Assembly (NCBI RefSeq): GCF_004354985.1 | Contig: NZ_SMSK01000020.1 | Span: 42,601-106,600 of the forward strand | Direction: 5' to 3' | Origin: Segetibacter sp. 3557_3 | Lineage (GTDB): Bacteria > Bacteroidota > Bacteroidia > Chitinophagales > Chitinophagaceae | DNA: 64,000 nucleotides | Part shown: positions 18,492-26,587 of the stretch, piece by piece | Layout: every line of letters starts with the position of its first letter | Position numbering within the stretch: the stretch's first letter is position 1 | The notes under the pieces: model-generated | The model's input: only the letters and a program-made list of their open reading frames with translations | The model's database searches: none | Told to the model about the DNA's origin: nothing | Program-made: the position numbers and the translations under genes

Positions 18492-20003
18492 ATGCGCATA
18501 ATTGCTCCCGCTCTCTTGCTTGTTGTTCTCACAATGTCCTTTAATGTTTTTAGAAAGGACATTGCTTCAAAACACGTGTCTGTAAGCCCGAATGGCTCAC
18601 TCAAATATCACCCCGACACTAAAGGCAATGTACTTCCCGATTTTAGCCGCGTGGGCTATTTCCATGGCGACAAAACAATCCCCGATGTACCCGTTGTAAA
18701 AACCGTGGAACCGTCAGGCAAGGGCAATGATGAAGAACGCATTGAAAACGCTATTCGCGAGGTTGCGAAGTTGTCACCGGATCAAAATGGCATCAGGGGA
18801 ACGGTCCTACTTAAAAAAGGGATTTATAAAATCGAAGAAAGTATTGAAATAACAACAGGCGGTATCGTATTGCGGGGAGAAGGAAACAACGAAAATGAAA
18901 CAAGGTTAATCTCTACGGCAACCAAAAAGGTGACTCTGATAAACGTAATGGGTTCAGGAACCATAAAAGAGGTTCCGGGCTCAAGAGTTAAAGTAACAGA
19001 CGAATACGTACCGGTTGGTGCAACTTCTTTTCACGTAAGCGCAACAGCCGGGCTTAAGGCAGGCGACAAAGTAATCCTATACCGGCCTGGAACGCAGAAG
19101 TGGATAACCGATCTCCAGATGGACCAAATAGAAGAAAGGGGCGGTACCAAACAATGGAAACCAGCAGAATATGATTTCCAGTTTGAACGCCAGGTGACTA
19201 TGATAAAAGATAATGTTGTGTATATCGACAACCCCGTTGTTATTGCACTGGAAGCTCAGTATGGTGGGGCTGAACTATTCAAATATACTTTTGCGGAACG
19301 CCTGTCAAACGTTGGGATTGAAAACCTCTACCTTGAATCAGCATTCCAAAGCGATACAGCAGAGAATCATGGATGGGATGCCATCAGCTTCGACAAAATA
19401 GAAAACGGGTGGATTACTAATGTCACCTCACGGTATTTTGGTTATTCGTGCGTAAATCTTGGCAATTGGGCAAAAAACATTTCCGTACTCAACAGCAAAT
19501 GCTTTGATGCAAAATCGGTTATTACCGGCAGCCGGCGTTATTCGTTCAACAACGACGGGCAACAAAATTTGTTCATGAAATGCCAGGCTACCGAAGGCAG
19601 GCACGACTACGTTACAGGTGCTAAAGTTTGCGGACCCAATGCCTTTGTAAACTGTACCGCAAAAAATACACATGCCGATATAGGGCCACATCACCGGTGG
19701 GCAATGGGTACCCTTTACGACAACATTGTAACGGATGGTGAAATCAACATTCAGGATCGCGGCAATTACGGAAGCGGACATGGGTGGAGCGGTATCACCC
19801 AGGTATTGTGGAACTGTACCGCAAAAAGGGCAGCGGTACAAAACCCCTGGGTTGGCGGCAAAAATTATTGCATCGGGTTAAAGGGTGGCAAATACCCGGG
19901 ACGGCTGAAAGACCGGCCCGATGGCGAATGGGAAGCACAGGACCAAACCGTTGAGCCAAAGTCGCTGTACCTGGCGCAGTTGAATGCAAGGAAAAAGTCT
20001 TGA
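18492..20003 (+). CDS. Secreted right-handed beta-helix protein (pectate-lyase superfamily)
   Basis: 503-residue exported protein with a short hydrophobic signal (IIAPALLLVVLTMSFNVF). After a conserved NVLPDFSRVGYFHGDKTIP entry comes a pectate-lyase-3-like coil start (GGIVLRGEGNNENETRLIS), a small inserted beta region (about 165-255) and parallel-beta-helix coils (NVGIENLYLES, NGWITNVTSRYF, KNISVLNSKCF), ending VEPKSLYLAQLNARKK. It is a diverged paralogue of the protein at 26588-28111: the same entry motif, insertion, coil order and ending. Such proteins in pectin loci are lyases, glycosidases or esterase-like, but no canonical catalytic triad can be assigned here. It is the only rightward gene within the polysaccharide region apart from GH36, and is divergent from SusC2. 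Confidence 0.75.
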   Translation: MRIIAPALLLVVLTMSFNVFRKDIASKHVSVSPNGSLKYHPDTKGNVLPDFSRVGYFHGDKTIPDVPVVKTVEPSGKGNDEERIENAIREVAKLSPDQNGIRGTVLLKKGIYKIEESIEITTGGIVLRGEGNNENETRLISTATKKVTLINVMGSGTIKEVPGSRVKVTDEYVPVGATSFHVSATAGLKAGDKVILYRPGTQKWITDLQMDQIEERGGTKQWKPAEYDFQFERQVTMIKDNVVYIDNPVVIALEAQYGGAELFKYTFAERLSNVGIENLYLESAFQSDTAENHGWDAISFDKIENGWITNVTSRYFGYSCVNLGNWAKNISVLNSKCFDAKSVITGSRRYSFNNDGQQNLFMKCQATEGRHDYVTGAKVCGPNAFVNCTAKNTHADIGPHHRWAMGTLYDNIVTDGEINIQDRGNYGSGHGWSGITQVLWNCTAKRAAVQNPWVGGKNYCIGLKGGKYPGRLKDRPDGEWEAQDQTVEPKSLYLAQLNARKKS

Positions 20004-20107
20004 TGCCTGGGGTGATGCACCCATAAACTGGGCAAGCACCGTTGAGTCGGCGATGGTTCGTTTAGTGAAGCCATTCGTGTTAATAGATTGCGCAGTAGAA
20101 GTATGCT

Positions 20108-20190
20108 GTACAAGTGTGCGACGCCCGCGCGGCGAGCCATTCTGACGGGCAACGATGCTGAATAGAACCCCTTCAGTTGGGTCCAAAAGA
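20108..20190 (+). repeat. GTACAAG element, copy 3 (hairpin form)
   Basis: GTACAAGTGTGCGACGCCCG, then a GC-rich insert ending ACGGGCAACGATG, then 30 bases to TTGGGTCCAAAAGAA. It is the best example of the long form. It lies 104 bases past the stop of the rightward beta-helix gene. Confidence 0.8.
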
Positions 20191-20232
20191 AGGTTTTAAG
20201 TCTACATTGACAGACCCACTTCGTGTGATTTA

Positions 20233-20290
20233 TTTGGGGACAAACAACAGTTTTTCAATTGAGCTTTTGTTGTGTCACTCCCTTCTACCG
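20233..20290 (-). repeat. GTACAAG element, copy 4 (degenerate, opposite orientation)
   Basis: On the minus strand it reads CGGTAGAAGGGAGTGACACA, matching the GTACAAGGGAGTGACAC form at 22906, and ends GTCCCCAAA. It faces copy 3 only 43 bases away, so the convergent gap carries an inverted pair. Confidence 0.55.
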
Positions 20291-20525
20291 CATCTTTTCA
20301 TGGCAGCTATTGCATTGCGTTAAAATGCCCTTTATCTCCGCTTAGTATGCCAGCAGTACAAGGATTATATAAGATTCGTTTAAATGGACTTGATATGTGA
20401 AGCTGTCTTGTTTGTTGACAGGCGCAACGATGTCGCTTTAGATTAATTGGCAAATACATAAAAATGAAAGAAACATCTCCTCTTTTGGTAAGGTTCACCC
20501 CCGGTAATTTCAGGAATTTCAAGAA

Positions 20526-20556
20526 ACTAAAAAGCTCCCCGATTTAAGGAGGAGCT
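20526..20556 (-). terminator. Intrinsic terminator of the enzyme operon
   Basis: On the minus strand AGCTCC, a 12-base loop and GGAGCT are followed at once by TTTTTAG, 26 bases after the GH105 stop codon. This is a classic stem plus U-tract and would end the leftward enzyme transcript. Confidence 0.75.
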
Positions 20557-20581
20557 AATGGTTCTCAGAAGGATTACTTTT

Positions 20582-21727
20582 TTATTTCAACAAGGCCGTG
20601 GCGCACCATAACACCGGTGCCTGCCCATGTAAGTCTCCAACGTTTCTTTTACGGTCCAGGTAATACTGGCGATCATTTTTCTTGTTTGTTCCCTCGCAAA
20701 CTTCAATGGTGTCATTGTTCTCGTTGATATTTTTGACCAGCGCAAGCCAGCCTTTGCGTGCTGCGGAACCATAGGTATTTTTGTCGAGCCAACCTTCTTT
20801 TACCCCCGTGATTATAGCAAAAGTAAACATACCGGTGCAGGAAGTTTCAGGCCACGAAGCAGGGTCGTCGATCAGCTGTCGCCACATTCCGTTTTCAGCC
20901 TGGTATTTGAGTAAGGAAGCCATCATTTTTTTATAACCCTCCATTATCCTTGGCCTGTCCTTATTGTCCTTGGGTAAAGAGCGAAGCAGTTCGGCCATCC
21001 CTGCTGCCATCCAACCGTCGCCGCGGCCCCAATAGTAGGGAACATCCGGCGCGTGGTAAAACAAGCCATTTGGCTGCTGTAAAGTGTCAAGATAAAACAC
21101 CATTTCACGAGCCGCCCGTTCTATATATTTCTTGTCACCGGTTGCGCGGTATGCCTGGGCCTGAACTGCAGTTATCATGAACATGTCGTCTATCCACAAG
21201 CGGGTTTGCCAGGTCAGTCCTTTGCTGTAGAACCTCCGGGAGTCGGCATTAACCCGCGGACCTTCGGGCTCACCCCACTGGTTATCGGCAAACCGCTTTC
21301 CAAGCGCCAGGTACCTCTGATCCTTTGTTTGCATATACAACTCAAAAGGAACAGACCCGAAAACGGTGTAATCCACGTGATCGGGTTTTGGGATCAGTGT
21401 ATCGCGTGAACCAAAAAGTGGTTCGAAGCGCTGGGTTAGCTGACTCAAAAGTTTTTTATCACCCGTTACTTTTGCAAAGCTGGCTGCGCCATACCATGTG
21501 CAGGATTCAGGATAGGTAATTACTTTAGGCGGCGTTGGCCGGTTAAAGTTGGTATGCGGGGTAGCAATATAATGGTCTGCAACCCGCTTTCCTACCTCTT
21601 GCGGAGTTGATCCCCTCGGAAAGCTTTTCAAGTCTGAACTTTCCTTCTTCGGCTGGGCATAGGTGCCGGCAACATTTAGTTGGGTTATGGTGGCTGCAAG
21701 CCACAGGTAATGCAAAATCTGCTTCAT
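20582..21727 (-). CDS. GH105 unsaturated rhamnogalacturonyl/glucuronyl hydrolase
   Basis: 381-residue exported enzyme that hydrates and removes the 4,5-unsaturated uronic acid left on oligosaccharides by polysaccharide lyases. A signal peptide (to about residue 24) precedes a single (alpha/alpha)6 barrel of normal length. Family marks are YPESCTWYGAASFAKVTGD, WIDDMFM (catalytic Asp near residue 178), PYYWGRGDGWMAAGMAELL near 230 and SWPETSCTGMFTFAI near 290. It is the last gene of the leftward enzyme series, 44 bases after the GH43-like gene and just before an intrinsic terminator. Its presence shows the locus uses lyase chemistry on a rhamnogalacturonan or related uronic-acid polymer. GH105 members acting on ulvan or other Delta-uronyl ends look similar, so the exact linkage is open. 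Confidence 0.93.
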   Translation of the reverse strand: MKQILHYLWLAATITQLNVAGTYAQPKKESSDLKSFPRGSTPQEVGKRVADHYIATPHTNFNRPTPPKVITYPESCTWYGAASFAKVTGDKKLLSQLTQRFEPLFGSRDTLIPKPDHVDYTVFGSVPFELYMQTKDQRYLALGKRFADNQWGEPEGPRVNADSRRFYSKGLTWQTRLWIDDMFMITAVQAQAYRATGDKKYIERAAREMVFYLDTLQQPNGLFYHAPDVPYYWGRGDGWMAAGMAELLRSLPKDNKDRPRIMEGYKKMMASLLKYQAENGMWRQLIDDPASWPETSCTGMFTFAIITGVKEGWLDKNTYGSAARKGWLALVKNINENNDTIEVCEGTNKKNDRQYYLDRKRNVGDLHGQAPVLWCATALLK

Positions 21728-21771
21728 ATGTCGTTATTGTTTATGGACGATATTTTCGGAATATATCCGTT

Positions 21772-22755
21772 TTATGGTTTTCTCTCCCCCTTTGGAACGT
21801 AGTGATCTACAGGCTGCACTTCAATCCACGATTGTTCTTTTTCACCTTCCTGTGTAAGGCAGGAGGTAAAAAATGCAGTCACCTCAGCCTTTTCATTTAC
21901 ATATACAAACGGTCGTTCGCGCCGGCGAAAAGTGACAGATGATCCGTTATCATAAGTAACGGTTTTGGTGTACACAGGGTCTTTTGAAACCAGTTTGTAA
22001 TTAACCCCATCCGTAGAATAATACTGCGCCCCGTTTTTGTTTACACCCGTCGCATCACCCCTGAAGTCGCTAAGTATTACATTGTATTGGCCTGATGCCC
22101 ACCAGATGGTTGGATCTTCCAACTGGTAATTTCCTGGCAACAGGTTAGCCCCTTCTTTCAGTTGTGTATAACGTGTATTAAATGCTGACGCCGTAAAGCC
22201 CTGGGCAATTCGGATATCATTGACCGACTTGCGACCAAACACATAAATACTTCCATCTTTTTTTACGAGAGGCGCAGGATTAGAGAAGGGCATGGCTACG
22301 GAGTCGATGCGTGTCCAGGGGCCTGTTATCGCATTGGCATAAGCATAACCGGTTTCATTTGCCGAGGAGATGTAATAAAGTACAAAGGTCTTTCCAGCCT
22401 TGACGATCTTTGGGTTGTGCGCCCGGTCGTTGTCCCAGCGACCTTCCCTTTTTTGAATGACAACCTCCGCAAATTGATAAGGTCCATAAAGGTTTTTGGA
22501 TGTCGCCCGTACTATCTCAGAGTATTTCGTCCAGCCTCCCAGGCCATACTGTTCGGGCCAACGCGAGGCAAACATATGATAAGTGCTTCCAACTTTTATT
22601 ACCGTTGGGCACCATAAGATGTATCCCTCCATCTTAAAACCGCCCTTCTTTACCGCAGGTTTTAAAGCATCTTTGAGGGTTTGTGCATCAACAAACGAGT
22701 AGCACGAAATTAATAAGATGGTGAGCATTGTTTTTTTCAAAATATTCATTGGCAT
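21772..22755 (-). CDS. GH43-like five-bladed beta-propeller glycosidase
   Basis: About 327 residues. The start is taken at the ATG of MPMNILKKTMLTIL, which gives a proper signal peptide ending near FVDAQ; the longer frame upstream has no signal character. Propeller-blade repeats are visible: GYILWCPTVIKVGSTYHMFA, HNPKIVKAGKTFVLYYIS, NPAPLVKKDGSIYVFG, LEDPTIWWASGQYNVILSD and RERPFVYVNEKAEVTAFF. This matches GH43/GH32-superfamily proteins seen in Bacteroidota pectin loci. The first-blade Asp of classical GH43 arabinosidases is not obvious (WCPTVI instead of a DP motif), so it may act on another sugar or use other residues. It lies between the FN3/GH28-like gene and GH105 in the same direction. 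Confidence 0.75.
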   Translation of the reverse strand: MPMNILKKTMLTILLISCYSFVDAQTLKDALKPAVKKGGFKMEGYILWCPTVIKVGSTYHMFASRWPEQYGLGGWTKYSEIVRATSKNLYGPYQFAEVVIQKREGRWDNDRAHNPKIVKAGKTFVLYYISSANETGYAYANAITGPWTRIDSVAMPFSNPAPLVKKDGSIYVFGRKSVNDIRIAQGFTASAFNTRYTQLKEGANLLPGNYQLEDPTIWWASGQYNVILSDFRGDATGVNKNGAQYYSTDGVNYKLVSKDPVYTKTVTYDNGSSVTFRRRERPFVYVNEKAEVTAFFTSCLTQEGEKEQSWIEVQPVDHYVPKGERKP

Positions 22756-22905
22756 CTTTTCATAAATTTCAACCCACGTTAATTTGAATTGGCAGCGGCA
22801 ATAACATGGTATGATCAGCCTTACCGGGTTATTAGAACCCGCTAATTCATCGTTCAATGTCGTTTACTTAAGTCCGTTCGCATAAATGCCGACCCGATTG
22901 TTACC

Positions 22906-22963
22906 GTACAAGGGAGTGACACAACAGGAGCTTCATCGAGCTCCTCTGCTGGTCACAAAAAAA
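22906..22963 (+). repeat. GTACAAG element, copy 5
   Basis: GTACAAGGGAGTGACACAAC, then a perfect hairpin AGGAGCT-TCATCG-AGCTCCT at 22926-22945, then GGTCACAAAAAAA. The flank from 22856 matches copy 2. It fills the gap between the FN3/GH28-like and GH43-like genes, whose direction it opposes. Confidence 0.75.
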
Positions 22964-23048
22964 TCGGTAAATAGATGTCATTGACTCATCCTTGTTAAAC
23001 TGACAAATCAAATGACGGATCAACTAGCCTGTAGCCAGCACCAAGCTT

Positions 23049-26039
23049 TTAGTTGTTTAGTGCCTGAGCCTCTTTAATCGTGAATTTAATTTCACTCTTG
23101 CCGGTTGATTTATTTGCCGGCAGGCTTACCGGGGCCTTCCCCCATTCGTTGTTAAAGTACACTGCCTTTTCTATTACCACATCCGTTGCATTTTTCAGTT
23201 TTATTACTGAGTTCACTTCTGCTGCCTTCACCATCTTTATGTCGGAAAACTTCCCGCCAACCACATCATCAAGGAAAAATACATAACGGGCATCAGTTTT
23301 CTCATAGTTGAAACTACAAGCCTTTACGCTTAAGCCTTTCACATGGCGTGCCCAAAGCCCGTAGGCAGGTTGAATTCCCAGGTTTGCAACATTGTATTGA
23401 CCTACACCCAGTTCAGGGGGACTTGCAGCCGTATCTGTGAGCGGGTTGGTTCCTTTAACAAGCACATGAACATCGTTAAAGACAATGTTTTTAACATAGC
23501 CGGTGTGTTTGCCATTGGGTAGCCTGAAGGTTAACCCGCCCTCCACAACAGATGGATCGGGCAAGGCATAGCCAGCTACTATCGGGGATGCTTTACGTTG
23601 TTTTCCATCATAGGGTTTCCATCTTTTATCTGCTGCACCAAACGAACTGCCGCCATATACCTCCGTAATGTCAACATGATTGAGGATGATATTTTCGACT
23701 ACTCCAATGTTGACGTTTGTTACCAGCAGTTCATCATGTTTTTTGCCGTTCTCATCAAACTTAAACCTCGAGACATCAGCCCCTAAAATGCGGGCTCGAT
23801 TTGAAATCGAAATAAAAAATGGTGTTGTTGTTCTATACATTTTCGAGCGCGAATGGATTTTTCCGGTGTGTCCGCAGTTGAGATGAATATCCTTTACGTG
23901 CGCACCGTCGTTGGTTGAAATGGAAAAACCGGCTTTGTTTGCGCCCAATACATAGATATTATCGACACAGGCATCCGTTATATCATCCGCCGTTTCTGAG
24001 CCGATCTGGAAAAGGTTGCAATTGGTATCGCCAATGATGTTTCTTACTCTGAACTTTTTAGAAGGGCGGGTAAATCCAAGTGAACAATCCGATCCTGGTT
24101 TCACGATGTCATCGGAGCTTACTTTACAATAAATGTTTGTGGCCGTAACATTGTTACATTGCATAAAGTCGTAAATGTCACGAACATTGGAAGTATTGTT
24201 TTTTCCAAAATAAGTATCATGTACATTAATGTTATCAGTACCGGTTGCCAACAATGCGAAGTGGCCGGCCCTGTCGATGTGCAGCATATTTTCAATTCCG
24301 AAATCTTTGATGCCATTTTCTTTTATGTAGTATGGTTCATCTTTCTTTTCATCATACCATAAATCCTCATTGCGGTAATAACCGCCAATCTCCAGGTTAG
24401 TACAAAGTTTCAGGGTAAACATTTTATCGCTACGGTTGTCAGGTGCATTGTTCATTACCCGGTCGCCGGTGACCAGGTTCCCGTTGCCAGTGATATAACC
24501 ATTGCCGATGATCTTAACATTGTCCAGTCTTTCACCAAAGAACATGGTATTACGGAAGTAATGATGACCTACGTCCTGTTTGGTAAGCCAGTTCTCCGGT
24601 TCCAAGTACGGTCCCTCATCAGTAGGTGACAAACCTGAGCGGTATTTTTTGTCACTGAACCAGGTAGTTTCCGGAGCGTCGCCACCTTTCAGGGCTTTAA
24701 TGATGGCACCTTTATCAACAATAAGGTATACATTACTTTTCAATTGAATTGTCCTTACTGCATAGGTACCCGGACTAAAAAGAAGGGTTCCGCCACCCAA
24801 CTGGTTAATGTAGGTAATTGCTTTATTTATTGCTTCGGTGTTGTCCTGGTTGTCCTGGCCGCTGGCCCCGAAATTTTTGATGTCCATTTTACCGGAATAA
24901 AACCGAACTGTATTTGAATAGCCTCTGTTCACACCCTGTTTTACTTCGAGCCGGAATGTGTATAATTTGTTCGGCAACAACCCGGCAATTTTTGCAACCC
25001 TTTTACCCCCATCAATTTGTACAGGCGATCGTTTCCAGTTTTGTGCATCGTCTGTTGAATAGAAAAGCTGGACATGCGCGTTGTTACCAGCATTCCATTT
25101 GAAATTGACAGATGTGTAAGTGGAAGGTGACTCCCTGTACCGGAGACCGGCAGTTTGCACTCTTTGAAAATCAGCTATGGTTGTTGTACCTGTAAGCGAT
25201 GCCACTTCGGCACCAACTCCAGCGCTGGTAAGCGCCTCGGGTTGAGTTGTGGTATAAGTGGCTTTAAAGTTATACGTGCCAGCCTTTGGCAGTTTTACGT
25301 TCCTGATCACCAATGTTAGATCAACGCCGTTTGCAGGCCTGAGATCGAGATGTGTAAACGAGATAATTGAGCCACCATCAGTAGCTTTTGCGATAGCAAC
25401 AACACCCACTTTTGAATAAGAGTAATTGCTTCCGACACGCCCGATGGATTGCTTTTCGAGCTGGCTCAATTTTACTTCGCCGCGGCCAATTACATTAACG
25501 GTTGTATTGTCCATTGTAACCCCAATACCTGCTGGCACATAAATTTTTACACTTGCATCCGGGCTTCTTTGCCCTGCCGTAAAATAAAGTGTGAGATCTT
25601 GTGGAATGTTAATGGTAAGTTGGCTTTGTTGCAGTGTAAGCTGCCCGCTTAAGGCTGCCCTGCGTAATGCAATGGGGTAAATTTTGTTGAACTTTCCATC
25701 CTGCGAATTTACCACCAGCTTATCGCCGGTTTCGATTTTACCCTCGCTTTTAGTGTTGCCGCTAATATCTTTAATTGAATAAACCTGCAAAGATCCATCC
25801 GATGATGAAAGCTGTTGAAGCAGTTGCTTTACACTCGCGTCTGTAGCAACAAGTCCTTTGTCCTCCGGGGTATCAACGGTGTAGGCATAAGTAGAGCCGG
25901 TAATTACAACAACCGAATCGTTTGTTATTTGCCCGATGTTAGGGGCATAGGCCGCATGTTTAATGCGGGTACCAGGTTGCGCCTTGATCTCACTCAAAAA
26001 GGAAGTGAGGCATAAGCAAAATGCAAAAATTATTTTCAT
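23049..26039 (-). CDS. Large secreted FN3 + GH28-like beta-helix protein
   Basis: 996 residues from the ATG at 26039; the frame extends three codons upstream only to a TTG. Signal peptide to about residue 20, then about 270 residues of beta-rich sequence without a recognised family, an FN3-like domain (about 290-380, ending LLPNKLYTFRLEVKQGVNRG), and a GH28-type right-handed beta-helix (DIKNFGASGQDNQDNTEAIN at about 385). The GH28 core is altered: SSDDIVKPGSD near residue 645 replaces the usual G/SDD..K pattern and FQIGSETADD follows. The ending IQPAYGLWARHVKGLSVKAC resembles that of the GH28 at 28257, so the two share ancestry. Probably a hydrolase of a substituted galacturonan or rhamnogalacturonan; a glycan-binding or altered-specificity role is possible. 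Normal GH28 length is 400-550, so the N-terminal half is an addition. Confidence 0.78.
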   Translation of the reverse strand: MKIIFAFCLCLTSFLSEIKAQPGTRIKHAAYAPNIGQITNDSVVVITGSTYAYTVDTPEDKGLVATDASVKQLLQQLSSSDGSLQVYSIKDISGNTKSEGKIETGDKLVVNSQDGKFNKIYPIALRRAALSGQLTLQQSQLTINIPQDLTLYFTAGQRSPDASVKIYVPAGIGVTMDNTTVNVIGRGEVKLSQLEKQSIGRVGSNYSYSKVGVVAIAKATDGGSIISFTHLDLRPANGVDLTLVIRNVKLPKAGTYNFKATYTTTQPEALTSAGVGAEVASLTGTTTIADFQRVQTAGLRYRESPSTYTSVNFKWNAGNNAHVQLFYSTDDAQNWKRSPVQIDGGKRVAKIAGLLPNKLYTFRLEVKQGVNRGYSNTVRFYSGKMDIKNFGASGQDNQDNTEAINKAITYINQLGGGTLLFSPGTYAVRTIQLKSNVYLIVDKGAIIKALKGGDAPETTWFSDKKYRSGLSPTDEGPYLEPENWLTKQDVGHHYFRNTMFFGERLDNVKIIGNGYITGNGNLVTGDRVMNNAPDNRSDKMFTLKLCTNLEIGGYYRNEDLWYDEKKDEPYYIKENGIKDFGIENMLHIDRAGHFALLATGTDNINVHDTYFGKNNTSNVRDIYDFMQCNNVTATNIYCKVSSDDIVKPGSDCSLGFTRPSKKFRVRNIIGDTNCNLFQIGSETADDITDACVDNIYVLGANKAGFSISTNDGAHVKDIHLNCGHTGKIHSRSKMYRTTTPFFISISNRARILGADVSRFKFDENGKKHDELLVTNVNIGVVENIILNHVDITEVYGGSSFGAADKRWKPYDGKQRKASPIVAGYALPDPSVVEGGLTFRLPNGKHTGYVKNIVFNDVHVLVKGTNPLTDTAASPPELGVGQYNVANLGIQPAYGLWARHVKGLSVKACSFNYEKTDARYVFFLDDVVGGKFSDIKMVKAAEVNSVIKLKNATDVVIEKAVYFNNEWGKAPVSLPANKSTGKSEIKFTIKEAQALNN

Positions 26040-26100
26040 AGCAAACAAAAATCAAAAACTAAAAAATATAATACTCATAAATCGCAGGTATAGATTCCCA

Positions 26101-26545
26101 AAGGGACTCCTCCTTCGTCGGAACTACAAAAGGTTCAAGTCTCATCGCTCCTCGTTACTCTCTCATAATTTCCGAAGGGATTTCTCGTGCCTCGAAATGA
26201 CAGAACCTCATCGCTCCTATCTTATAACTACCGATGGGATTCCTCCTTCGTCGGAACTACAAAAGGTTCACGTCTCATCGCTCCTCGTTACTCTCTCATA
26301 ATTTCCGAAGGGATTTCTCGTGCCTCGAAATGACAGAACCTCATCGCTCCTATCTTATAACGACCGATGGGATTCCTCCTTCGTCGAATGACAGAAGGTT
26401 CACGTCTCAGCAATCCTCGTCACTATCTCATAATTCCGAAAAGATTCCTCGTGCCTCAAAATGACAGAACCTCATCGCTCCTATCTTATGACTACCAAAG
26501 GGATTCATCCGTCGTCGGAATGACAGAAAGTTCGCGACTCATCTC
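26101..26545. repeat. 133-bp tandem repeat, about 3.3 copies
   Basis: The unit contains TCCTCCTTCGTCGGAACTAC and later TTTCTCGTGCCTCGAAATGA; TCCTCCTTCG starts recur at 26108, 26241 and 26374, with a decayed fourth at 26505 (spacings 133, 133, 131). Copies 1 and 2 are almost identical, later copies diverge. The unit is itself built of two half-units of the dispersed TCCCTCGTGCC...GGAATGACA motif found elsewhere in the window. It fills the gap between two leftward genes. Confidence 0.88.
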
Positions 26546-26587
26546 TCATCGTTCATATCCCATAACTCAGCACTCATTCATAGTTCA

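Noticed and set aside
26101..26545. CRISPR-like array
   Set aside because: Units are 133 bp tandem copies without unique spacers; no cas genes nearby.
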